NCBI RefSeq assembly: GCF_016858305.2 | Contig: NZ_CP074436.1 | Span: 3,492,001-3,556,000 of the forward strand | Reading direction: 5' to 3' | Length of the DNA stretch: 64,000 nt | DNA from: Polaribacter sp. Q13 | Lineage (GTDB): Bacteria; Bacteroidota; Bacteroidia; Flavobacteriales; Flavobacteriaceae | Shown here: positions 38,098 to 45,479 of the stretch, piece after piece | Position numbering within the stretch: position 1 is the first letter of the stretch | Layout of the letters: each line of letters begins with the position of its first letter | Position numbers and translations under genes: made by a program | Notes under the pieces: generated by a model | What the model saw: only the letters and a program-made list of their open reading frames with translations | The model's database searches: none | What the model was told of the DNA's origin: nothing

Positions 38098-39174
38098 ATG
38101 ATGAAAAATTTTCTTTGCTTAGTAACTTTCTTAATTTTAATATCACAAACAATTTTTAGTCAGGTTTTATTAAGTGCCGATGGTCTTGGAAATACGTATG
38201 AGTTGATAAATGCTGTTTTAGCTAATCCAAATAGAAGTGTTGTGGAAACTCCAGATTGCAGTCACACAGATTTTGGAAATCATATTGATGAAGTTTTTGA
38301 TACGGAATTAAATAAAAATGTTTTCCGTTTTCATATTCATGTTTCTCTAGATAATGATCGTTGTAAAAAATTTGACAGACAGCGTAATGAAATAAAAACG
38401 TATGCTGATTCTCCCGAAAATTTAAAAGCGACTAAAGGTGAAACTGTAGCATATAAATGGAAATTTAAATTAAGCAATAGTTTTAAACCATCATCTAGTT
38501 TTACACATATCCATCAATTAAAGGTTGTTGGCGGACCTTATGCATCTATACCTATGATTTCTTTTACTTTAAGAAAAGGAAAACCAGATAAGTTAGAGTT
38601 AAGGTATACGGCAACTAAGGATCAAAATACTTTAAAAACTGTCGATTTAAATCTTTTAAAAGGAAAATGGTTGGAAGTAACTGAGTATGTTAAATTTGAT
38701 GATGTAGGTAGTTATTCTGTTGAGATAAAAACGGTTTCTAACAATAAAGTGATTTTTAATTATGCTAATAGTCCTTTAGACACTTGGCAAGATGGAGCTG
38801 AATTTGCGAGACCAAAATGGGGTATTTATAGAAGCTTAAATAATAAAGAAGATTTACAAGACGAAATTGTAAAATTTGCAGATTTTAGTATTCAAGAAAT
38901 TACAAGTTCTCTTTCTGTAGAAACTTTAAAAGAAAAGGCATCTGCTATTTTGTTGTTTCCCAATCCTGCTTCTGAAGATGTTGAATTTAAAAATGTGAAA
39001 TTAGATACTTATGACCTTATTGAAGTGTATGATTATTCTGGAAGAAAAATTTCTACTGATAAAAAACTACACAACGATAAATTAAATGTTTCTGGTTTTT
39101 CTAAAGGACTGTATTTCATCGTCTTTAAAAAAGATGCCATAATTGTTAAAGTTTTAAAATGTTATGTAAAATAA
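38098..39174 (+). CDS. T9SS-secreted jelly-roll protein, candidate polysaccharide lyase
   Basis: 358 residues: signal peptide (MMKNFLCLVTFLILISQTIFSQ), a beta-sandwich domain (about 25-280) and a type A T9SS sorting domain (about 285-358, LFPNPASEDVEF.. FSKGLYFIVFKK). The sandwich contains FRFHIHVSLDNDRC, DRQRNEIKTYADSPE, AYKWKFKL and FTHIHQLK. The RQRNEIK strand with nearby His residues resembles the concanavalin-like lyase folds (heparin lyase I/PL7/PL20-like). I cannot assign a family. Co-transcription with the PL6 gene 12 bases upstream supports action on alginate or an associated glycan, outside the cell. A binding-only role is also possible. Confidence 0.6.
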   Translation: MMKNFLCLVTFLILISQTIFSQVLLSADGLGNTYELINAVLANPNRSVVETPDCSHTDFGNHIDEVFDTELNKNVFRFHIHVSLDNDRCKKFDRQRNEIKTYADSPENLKATKGETVAYKWKFKLSNSFKPSSSFTHIHQLKVVGGPYASIPMISFTLRKGKPDKLELRYTATKDQNTLKTVDLNLLKGKWLEVTEYVKFDDVGSYSVEIKTVSNNKVIFNYANSPLDTWQDGAEFARPKWGIYRSLNNKEDLQDEIVKFADFSIQEITSSLSVETLKEKASAILLFPNPASEDVEFKNVKLDTYDLIEVYDYSGRKISTDKKLHNDKLNVSGFSKGLYFIVFKKDAIIVKVLKCYVK

Positions 39175-39182
39175 ATAGCGTT

Positions 39183-40148
39183 TTATTTTGTAAAAGAGTC
39201 CATTATTTGCATAATAATTACACCATTTTCTATAGGGCAAGGGTTTTTTTCTTTACCTAAGAAATAATTTACGGTACTTTCTATCATAGGTTGTTGAACG
39301 TGCATCGGATTTTTAAAATGGAAAACTTCTTCTTTTGTATTGGTTGATAAAATTACTTCTTCACCATAAAAAGAAAATGTAATACTACCATTCTCACCAT
39401 ATATTTTACATTCATCTTTTACTTCTTTTTCTGAAGTGTTAAAATTCCAAATACCTCTAAATTGAATTCCGTTTTTAAACTCAATAATACCATTTACAAT
39501 ATCATCAACATTGTTATTTAAGGTGGAAGTAGAAAAACCTTTTTCGTGTTTTATTTCACCAAAGAAAGAATACATTAAATCTAATTGATGCGGAGCAATA
39601 TCATGGAAATAGCCACCACCAGAAATTTGAGGCTGTAAACGCCAATTATCTTCCGTTTTAGCGATGATATTATTTTGTTTGGATTGATGAATTTGAATAT
39701 CAGCAAACATTATTTTTCCAATCCTATTTGCTTCAATTAATTCTTTTACTTTTAGAAAAACGGGCAGTTTTCTTCTGTAATGTGCTACAACTAATTTATC
39801 ATTTTTAGTGATTAATTTATTCAATTCTTGGGCTTCAGAAAGGTTTAGAGTTATAGGTTTTTCTAAATATATAAACTTTTTTGCGTTTACACATTTTTTA
39901 ACCATTTCTATATGTGTAGAAGGAGGTGTTGCAATATAAATGGCATTTATTTCTGGGTTTTGTAATAATTCATCAACAGAATTATACCAAAAAGGAACGT
40001 TGTGTCTAGTAGCAAAATCTTCTGCTTTTACAGCATTTCTTCTCATTACGGCAATTAATTTCGAGTTTTTTATTTTCTGAAATGCAGGACCACTTTTTAC
40101 TTCAGCAACATCTCCGCAACCAATAATTCCCCAGTTAATTGTATTCAT
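39183..40148 (-). CDS. Gfo/Idh/MocA-family NAD(P)-dependent oxidoreductase
   Basis: 321 residues, cytoplasmic. The N-terminal Rossmann fold shows GIIGCGDVAE, AIYIATPPSTH and the family motif YLEKPITLN (Lys about 96). The C-terminal domain has GGGYFHDIAPHQLDLMYSFFG, with the conserved Asp/His pair. Such enzymes oxidise or reduce sugars and inositols; the substrate here is unknown. It stands alone on the minus strand inside the alginate locus, 8 bases from the convergent stop at 39174 and divergent from the second PL6 gene across a region that holds operator 2. Whether that operator also affects it is open. Confidence 0.85.
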   Translation of the reverse strand: MNTINWGIIGCGDVAEVKSGPAFQKIKNSKLIAVMRRNAVKAEDFATRHNVPFWYNSVDELLQNPEINAIYIATPPSTHIEMVKKCVNAKKFIYLEKPITLNLSEAQELNKLITKNDKLVVAHYRRKLPVFLKVKELIEANRIGKIMFADIQIHQSKQNNIIAKTEDNWRLQPQISGGGYFHDIAPHQLDLMYSFFGEIKHEKGFSTSTLNNNVDDIVNGIIEFKNGIQFRGIWNFNTSEKEVKDECKIYGENGSITFSFYGEEVILSTNTKEEVFHFKNPMHVQQPMIESTVNYFLGKEKNPCPIENGVIIMQIMDSFTK

Positions 40149-40304
40149 TTTTTAGTTTTATTTCTACGATATAAAGATAGAACTAATTGAAGTTTTTTTG
40201 TAGTTTAGGGTCATGTTTGTTTTTTTGTGCAAAATAGATTGGTTATTAAAGTACCTTGGAATAAGGTTTTAGCTTTAAAATTTTTTCAATCCAAAATAAG
40301 TGTA

Positions 40305-40334
40305 TATATTTGGTAAACCAAATTGGTTTACCAA
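40305..40334 (+). promoter_or_regulatory. Alginate-locus operator 2 fused to a -7 box, upstream of second PL6
   Basis: TATATTTG (40305-40312) overlaps TTGGTAAACCAA (40310-40321), then one base and TTGGTTTACCAA (40323-40334). It lies 113 bases before the PL6 start and 162 bases from the divergent oxidoreductase start. Confidence 0.85.
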
Positions 40335-40447
40335 TTAGTGTTTTGCTAAATAAACTTTGTACTATTTTAAAAACAACATATTTTTTTAGGGTAAGCAGAC
40401 TCTAAAAATTTTATAATACTTTATCAAAAACATATTAACTAAAAAAA

Positions 40448-42760
40448 ATGAAAAAATCACTTTTAATTATCAGCCTATTATTACTAATAGTTTCTTGCCA
40501 AGAAAAAGTTTCTGAGAGTATATTAGTAACAAATTCATTAGAATTAATAGATGCAGCAAAAAATGCGCAACCAGGAGATAATATTGTTATTAAAGATGGA
40601 ACTTATAAAGATGTAGAAATTATTTTTAAAGGTGAAGGGACAAAAGAAAATCCAATTACATTAAAGGCAGAAAACCCTGGTAAAGTTTTTATAGAAGGTG
40701 TTTCTAGTTTAAAAATTGGCGGTAATTATTTAGAAGTCAATGGTTTGTTTTTTAGAAACGGACATTCACCAGCTACAAATGTTATAGGATTTAGAATTAG
40801 CGAAAAAGAAGTTGCAAATTATTCTAAAGTTACCAATTGTGTAATTTTAGATTTTAATAATTTACAACGTGACCAAGATAATCTTTGGGTGCAATTTTAT
40901 GGTACACATAATGAGTTAAGTAATTGTTACATTGCTGGTAAAACAAATGGTGGACCAACCGTTAGGGTAGACTTAAAAGGAAACCAAAGTATTAGAAATT
41001 ATCATAAAATTATAAATAATCATTTTGGACCAAGACCTAGAAAAGGTGGTGCAAGAGGAGAAACGATTCAGTTAGGAAGTAGTTTTACTTCTATGACACC
41101 AAGTAATACAACCATTGCAAATAACTTATTTGAAGAATGTAATGGAGAAGTAGAAATTATATCAAGTAAAACTAATTTTAATATTATTAAAAATAATGTG
41201 TTTTATAAAAGTGAAGGATCTGTAGTTACACGTCACGGAAACTACGCAACAATAGATGGTAATTATTTTATTGGTGATGGTGTAAATAAACAATTTGGAG
41301 GAATTAGAATTGTAAATACAGGACATTGGATTATTAATAACTATTTCTATAATATTATAGGAGAAAATTTTAGAAGTCCTTTAGCAATGATGAACGGAAT
41401 TCCTAAATCTCCATTAAATAGATACAATCAGGTAACCGATGTGGTAGTGGCATTTAATACGTATGTAAATTGTAAATCGCCATGGCAATTTGGTGTTGGT
41501 ACAAATATTGCGCAGGCGGCTGTATTGCCTAAATCAGAAATACGTTCTGCAAGAGCTTTAAGAACTATAGTAGCTAACAATGTAATTTATAATAAAGTTG
41601 GAGATAAAAATCCTATTATTGAACATGATAAAGCAGATGGTGTAACGTTTAAAGATAACATTATTAACAACCAAGGAGTCGCATTTGATAATAGTGATAG
41701 AATTGCAGCAAATTCATTTGAATTAACAAAAGTAAGTGACAATATTTTTATTCCTAAATTAACAAATAATTTTGAAGTCTATCCTGGTTTTGGATTCGAA
41801 ACGATAAAAGAAGATCTTTTTGGAAATTCTAGAGTAAACTCTAATTCTATTGGGGCAACCGTACAAGGAGTTAACTTAAAAGATCCATCTATTTTAGATA
41901 AAACCAAATATGGTGCAGATTGGTATTCTAATGTAGTAGAAGCAAAAGAGCCTACTATTTTTACGGTTACTAATACTAAAGGAGATTTAGAAGCAAAAAT
42001 AGCAGCGGCAAATGCAGGAGATATTATTGCTTTAAGTGCTGGGAAATACAATGTTTCTACATCTATTGTAATTAATAAAACAATTACAATTAAATCTAAG
42101 GACACTGAAAAAGCAGAAATTATTTTTGCAGGATCAGACAATACACCTGTTTTTGAATTGAATCCTTATGGTATTTTAAACATAAAGAACATTATTCTTT
42201 CTGGTAATGGAAAAAATCAAGCTTTTGCAAGTTTAAAAGAAAACATGTCTAATCATTTTGGACTAAACGTTTCTGGTTGTGATATTAATAATTTTAATTA
42301 TGTGCTAAAAGCTTACAAGGAAACCTTTTCAGAAGAAATAAATTTTAAAAATAGCACGTTTACAGACTGTGAAAATGGAATAGAATTATCTGAAGAAACA
42401 AATGATAGAGGCGATTATAACACAGAATATTTAACGGTAGATAACTGTCAGTTTACAAACGTAAATCAAAATGTGATAGATTACTATAGAGGTGGTTATG
42501 ATGAGTCTACTATTGGTGGAAACTTATTAGTAGCGAATAGTACTTTTACAAACTGTGGAAGCAAAGAAAAAAACAGAATGTTGTTAAATCATAGAGGTAT
42601 TGTAAACGTAAACATTACCAAAAATGTATTTAAAAACAATAAAGTTCAGTTTGTTGCTATTTTATGGGGAGCAAAAAATAATGTTGAATCTAACAATACT
42701 TTAAGTAATTCAGGAAAAATAAAAACTGAAGAGAACTTAGTTATGAAATTGATGTATTAA
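40448..42760 (+). CDS. PL6-family alginate lyase, lipoprotein
   Basis: 770 residues with lipobox LLIVSC (Cys17), so membrane-anchored rather than freely secreted. Two parallel beta-helix domains (about 25-440 and 490-770) as in the PL6 protein at 35707. The catalytic pair is K241 (ISSKTN) and R262 (TRHGN), again 21 apart, with E234 and E236 kept. The position of the third calcium ligand, N200 in the first PL6, is Ala202 here (KGGARGE), suggesting a calcium-independent or differently specific enzyme. Behind its own operator and followed by a terminator before the next gene. Confidence 0.9.
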   Translation: MKKSLLIISLLLLIVSCQEKVSESILVTNSLELIDAAKNAQPGDNIVIKDGTYKDVEIIFKGEGTKENPITLKAENPGKVFIEGVSSLKIGGNYLEVNGLFFRNGHSPATNVIGFRISEKEVANYSKVTNCVILDFNNLQRDQDNLWVQFYGTHNELSNCYIAGKTNGGPTVRVDLKGNQSIRNYHKIINNHFGPRPRKGGARGETIQLGSSFTSMTPSNTTIANNLFEECNGEVEIISSKTNFNIIKNNVFYKSEGSVVTRHGNYATIDGNYFIGDGVNKQFGGIRIVNTGHWIINNYFYNIIGENFRSPLAMMNGIPKSPLNRYNQVTDVVVAFNTYVNCKSPWQFGVGTNIAQAAVLPKSEIRSARALRTIVANNVIYNKVGDKNPIIEHDKADGVTFKDNIINNQGVAFDNSDRIAANSFELTKVSDNIFIPKLTNNFEVYPGFGFETIKEDLFGNSRVNSNSIGATVQGVNLKDPSILDKTKYGADWYSNVVEAKEPTIFTVTNTKGDLEAKIAAANAGDIIALSAGKYNVSTSIVINKTITIKSKDTEKAEIIFAGSDNTPVFELNPYGILNIKNIILSGNGKNQAFASLKENMSNHFGLNVSGCDINNFNYVLKAYKETFSEEINFKNSTFTDCENGIELSEETNDRGDYNTEYLTVDNCQFTNVNQNVIDYYRGGYDESTIGGNLLVANSTFTNCGSKEKNRMLLNHRGIVNVNITKNVFKNNKVQFVAILWGAKNNVESNNTLSNSGKIKTEENLVMKLMY

Positions 42761-42783
42761 TCAAATTTATTCTGATAAAAGAC

Positions 42784-42820
42784 AAATCCTATAAGGCTTA
42801 AAAACTTTGTAGGATTTTTT
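42784..42820 (+). terminator. Intrinsic terminator after second PL6 gene
   Basis: AAATCCTATAAGG pairs with CTTTGTAGGATTT (two wobble pairs) and runs into a T6 tail. The next gene starts 25 bases later, so some read-through is likely unless it has its own promoter. Confidence 0.8.
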
Positions 42821-42845
42821 TGTATAAATCAAATTTATTTTTAAA

Positions 42846-45059
42846 ATGAAACTATTCAAAATTTTATTTTTAGTGTTTTTTTCAATATCCGTTTACGGAC
42901 AAAAAATACCTTCAAAAAAGAGTATTAAAATAACTGAATTGGCCAATTTGTTAAATGATGATGTAAAAAAATATTTATCTAAAGATGGAAAAATAACAGT
43001 AAAAAAGTTGGCTAGTTATTTTAGAGAAAAATTTTCTGAACGTTATTTTTATAATTATAAAACTGTTGATAATCGCTTTATAGAATATGCTAATTTATAT
43101 CCGAAAGCCGCAGAAAGTCATACTGAAAGAAGTTTAGATCATTTAGCCAAGTTTTCTTCAAAACCATCATGGAAACTTCCTTTTAATTACCAAAACGGAA
43201 ATCCAGTTAATGCCTATGCTTTAAGACATTTGGCACGTCAGCATAAAATGGTAGATATTGCTTTGTACTATTTTTATAAAGAAAAAGACGCTAGGTATAT
43301 CGATTATTTTACGGCGCAGATGCAATCATTAAACACTGCTTTAGAACAAAATAAGTTCGAAACTATTGAAGATGGAAATGGTGTTTATGAATCTTTTAGA
43401 TCTGGATATAGAATTTTAAATTGGATGCAAATTCATAACCTTTTTTTAGGAGAAGAAGCATATTCAGATAAAGATCAGTTAAACACAATAGCTACATTAT
43501 TGCAACATGCTTCTTACTTATATGAGGTTAATCAAAAATTTGCATCAGGTAATCATCAAACAAGAGGTTTATCCGCTTTAGCAATGGTTTCTATTATGTT
43601 ACGAGATTTTGTAGATACAGATGTTTGGTATACGCATGCTATGAAATTGTTGGCAGAACATTTAAGTAAAGAAATTAATAATGATGGTTTTCAGTTTGAA
43701 AGAACAATACATTATCATAAAAGTGATATTGGTAATTATTTTTATGTATATCAATTAGCTAAAAATAGCAATTTAAGGGTTGATGATTTTTGGAAGAATA
43801 AGTTGGAATCTTTATTTACAACGTTAACAAAAACGGCTTTTCCGGACAAATCTGCTCCTGTTTTTTCTGATGATACAGATACGCCTTGGGCAGAAAAAAA
43901 TGATATTTCTGATGCTTTAACTTTAGGGTATTTATTATTTGAAAACCCTAGTTTTGGTTATTTTGCAAATACTAAATTAAGCGTTAAAATGTATTGGTAT
44001 GTTAGCGAAAACCAGCTTAAAAAGTTGCAAAACATAAAAGAAGAACAGCCTACTTTTAATTCTGTCTTTTTTCCTGAAACAGGATATTATTTAATGAGAG
44101 AAGGTTGGGAGCGTAAAGATAAAGTATTGGCGATATCTGCAGGATTAGATGCAAAAAAACCAGACCACCAACATGGAGATATATTAGGAATTCAGATTTT
44201 TGCAAATGAAAATGTAATACTACCTAATTATCAAGTTAGGTATTCTTTAAAAGACTTAGAATTATTTAAAAACTCAATGACTAAAAATGTTGCTTTAGTA
44301 GATAATGAGTTACTCGGAAAAAAATACAGTTCTAATAAAGGAGGTAGTGGCTTTGGTAAGTTTAAAAAAATAGCCAAACCTACCGTAATAGGTTATCAAC
44401 TAAATAAAGATTTAGAAGTTTTTATAGGTTCTCATGACGGTTTCGAAAATATTGGTGTAAAATATGCGCGTCAGGTTATAAATGTAGAAAACGATTTTTG
44501 GATAGTGAAAGATAATTTTTCATCAGATAAAAATCATATTTATAAACAAGTTTGGCAAGGACATTATAGTTTAGAGAATTCGCCAAACTTATTGCGTTCT
44601 AGTTTTCAAAATGGATCTGGATTAGATATTTATCAACTTAAAAATATAGATGAAATAACCACAGATGGGGCAAGAGGAAAACAATGGAGTGTTGCTTCTA
44701 AAATAAATGAAAAAAACTTTAATTTTATAACTATTCTTTTCCCTTTTTCTACATATGATGCTAGAATTGATGAAGAAAAAGAAAATCCAAGTTTTAAAGG
44801 TTGGTCTACGGAAACAATAATAAAATCGGATGCAGAAAGTGTATTGTCTAAAAAAGATAAACATTTGTTATTCGGTGTAAAAGAAATAACTCTTCACAAA
44901 ACAGTAATTAATTTTTCTGAGAAAGTTGATGTTGTAGTTACTAAAAATGAAGGTAAATTTACCATACAATCCTTGTTTTACAAATTATTTTACATTAATA
45001 CCTCTAGTAATTCAGAACAAATATTAATAAAACCATTAGGGTTTTACATTGAAAAATAG
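42846..45059 (+). CDS. Heparinase II/III-fold polysaccharide lyase, exported
   Basis: 737 residues with signal peptide (MKLFKILFLVFFSISVYGQ). An alpha/alpha-toroid region (about 50-385) contains SGNHQTRGLSALAMVS, with the Asn-His pair typical of this fold, and FERTIHYHKSDIGNYFYVYQ. The C-terminal beta-sandwich (about 390-737) contains YYLMREGW and DHQHGDILGIQIFANEN, the His-rich heparinase II/III signature. The fold is shared by PL12, PL15, PL17, PL21 and PL39; I cannot place it in one of these, but it is clearly different from the PL17 protein that follows. Alginate-oligomer lyase activity is inferred from its place between PL6 and PL17 genes. Confidence 0.8.
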   Translation: MKLFKILFLVFFSISVYGQKIPSKKSIKITELANLLNDDVKKYLSKDGKITVKKLASYFREKFSERYFYNYKTVDNRFIEYANLYPKAAESHTERSLDHLAKFSSKPSWKLPFNYQNGNPVNAYALRHLARQHKMVDIALYYFYKEKDARYIDYFTAQMQSLNTALEQNKFETIEDGNGVYESFRSGYRILNWMQIHNLFLGEEAYSDKDQLNTIATLLQHASYLYEVNQKFASGNHQTRGLSALAMVSIMLRDFVDTDVWYTHAMKLLAEHLSKEINNDGFQFERTIHYHKSDIGNYFYVYQLAKNSNLRVDDFWKNKLESLFTTLTKTAFPDKSAPVFSDDTDTPWAEKNDISDALTLGYLLFENPSFGYFANTKLSVKMYWYVSENQLKKLQNIKEEQPTFNSVFFPETGYYLMREGWERKDKVLAISAGLDAKKPDHQHGDILGIQIFANENVILPNYQVRYSLKDLELFKNSMTKNVALVDNELLGKKYSSNKGGSGFGKFKKIAKPTVIGYQLNKDLEVFIGSHDGFENIGVKYARQVINVENDFWIVKDNFSSDKNHIYKQVWQGHYSLENSPNLLRSSFQNGSGLDIYQLKNIDEITTDGARGKQWSVASKINEKNFNFITILFPFSTYDARIDEEKENPSFKGWSTETIIKSDAESVLSKKDKHLLFGVKEITLHKTVINFSEKVDVVVTKNEGKFTIQSLFYKLFYINTSSNSEQILIKPLGFYIEK

Positions 45060-45131
45060 TTTTTTGAATAAATTAATAACCAAATACTTAAAAAACAGGT
45101 CTAGTAATTTTTTAGTATTAAAATTTTATTG

Positions 45132-45161
45132 TATTTTTGGTTTACCAGTTTGGTAAACCAA
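45132..45161 (+). promoter_or_regulatory. Alginate-locus operator 3 fused to a -7 box
   Basis: TATTTTTG (45132-45139) overlaps TTGGTTTACCAG (45137-45148), then one base and TTGGTAAACCAA (45150-45161). It starts 73 bases after the heparinase-fold gene. The next gene begins 318 bases further on and has its own operator, with a terminator in between. Confidence 0.8.
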
Positions 45162-45316
45162 TTTTTTTTTAGTTTTAAAAATTAGATGTTTTTGATTTAT
45201 CTAAAGGATGGTATAACTTTAAAATTAAGAACAATTAGGTTCTAGTAAAATAATTATTGAGTAGTTTTTTGAATTATTACTTTAAAAACCCATTTTCTTT
45301 TTAAATGGGTTTTTTC
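45146..45316 (+). ncRNA. Putative operator-controlled short RNA or attenuated leader
   Basis: If the -7 box of operator 3 is used, transcription would begin near 45146 and meet the intrinsic terminator at 45284-45316, giving an RNA of about 170 nt. The interval has no coding frame. A second promoter-like pair (TTG near 45210, then TAACTTTA near 45230) lies inside. Alternatives are a terminator serving only the upstream gene, or a long leader for the PL17 gene with conditional read-through. Existence of the RNA is inferred from signals only. Confidence 0.3.
45284..45316 (+). terminator. Intrinsic terminator in the gap before the PL17 gene
   Basis: AAAACCCATTT pairs perfectly with AAATGGGTTTT across an 8-base pyrimidine loop, followed by a T-rich tail. 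It lies 225 bases after the heparinase-fold stop and 164 bases before the PL17 start. Confidence 0.85.
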
Positions 45317-45411
45317 TTGTTAAAAAAACACTGTAATTAATGCGATTTGTATAAAAAATACTGTTTTTAATAAAGTAGTTGTGTTAAAATTACTATTTTA
45401 TATGCTATTAT

Positions 45412-45464
45412 TTTGTTAAAATCCTAAATAACCATATATTTGGTAGACCAATCTGGTTAACCAG
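45412..45464 (+). promoter_or_regulatory. Promoter with alginate-locus operator 4, upstream of PL17
   Basis: The clearest full promoter of the set: TTTG (45412-45415), 19 bases, TATATTTG (45435-45442), with TTGGTAGACCAA (45440-45451), one base and CTGGTTAACCAG (45453-45464) covering the -7 box and predicted start. It ends 15 bases before the PL17 ATG, so a bound regulator would sit on the start of transcription. Confidence 0.88.
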
Positions 45465-45479
45465 TGTTTAATTTAAAAT

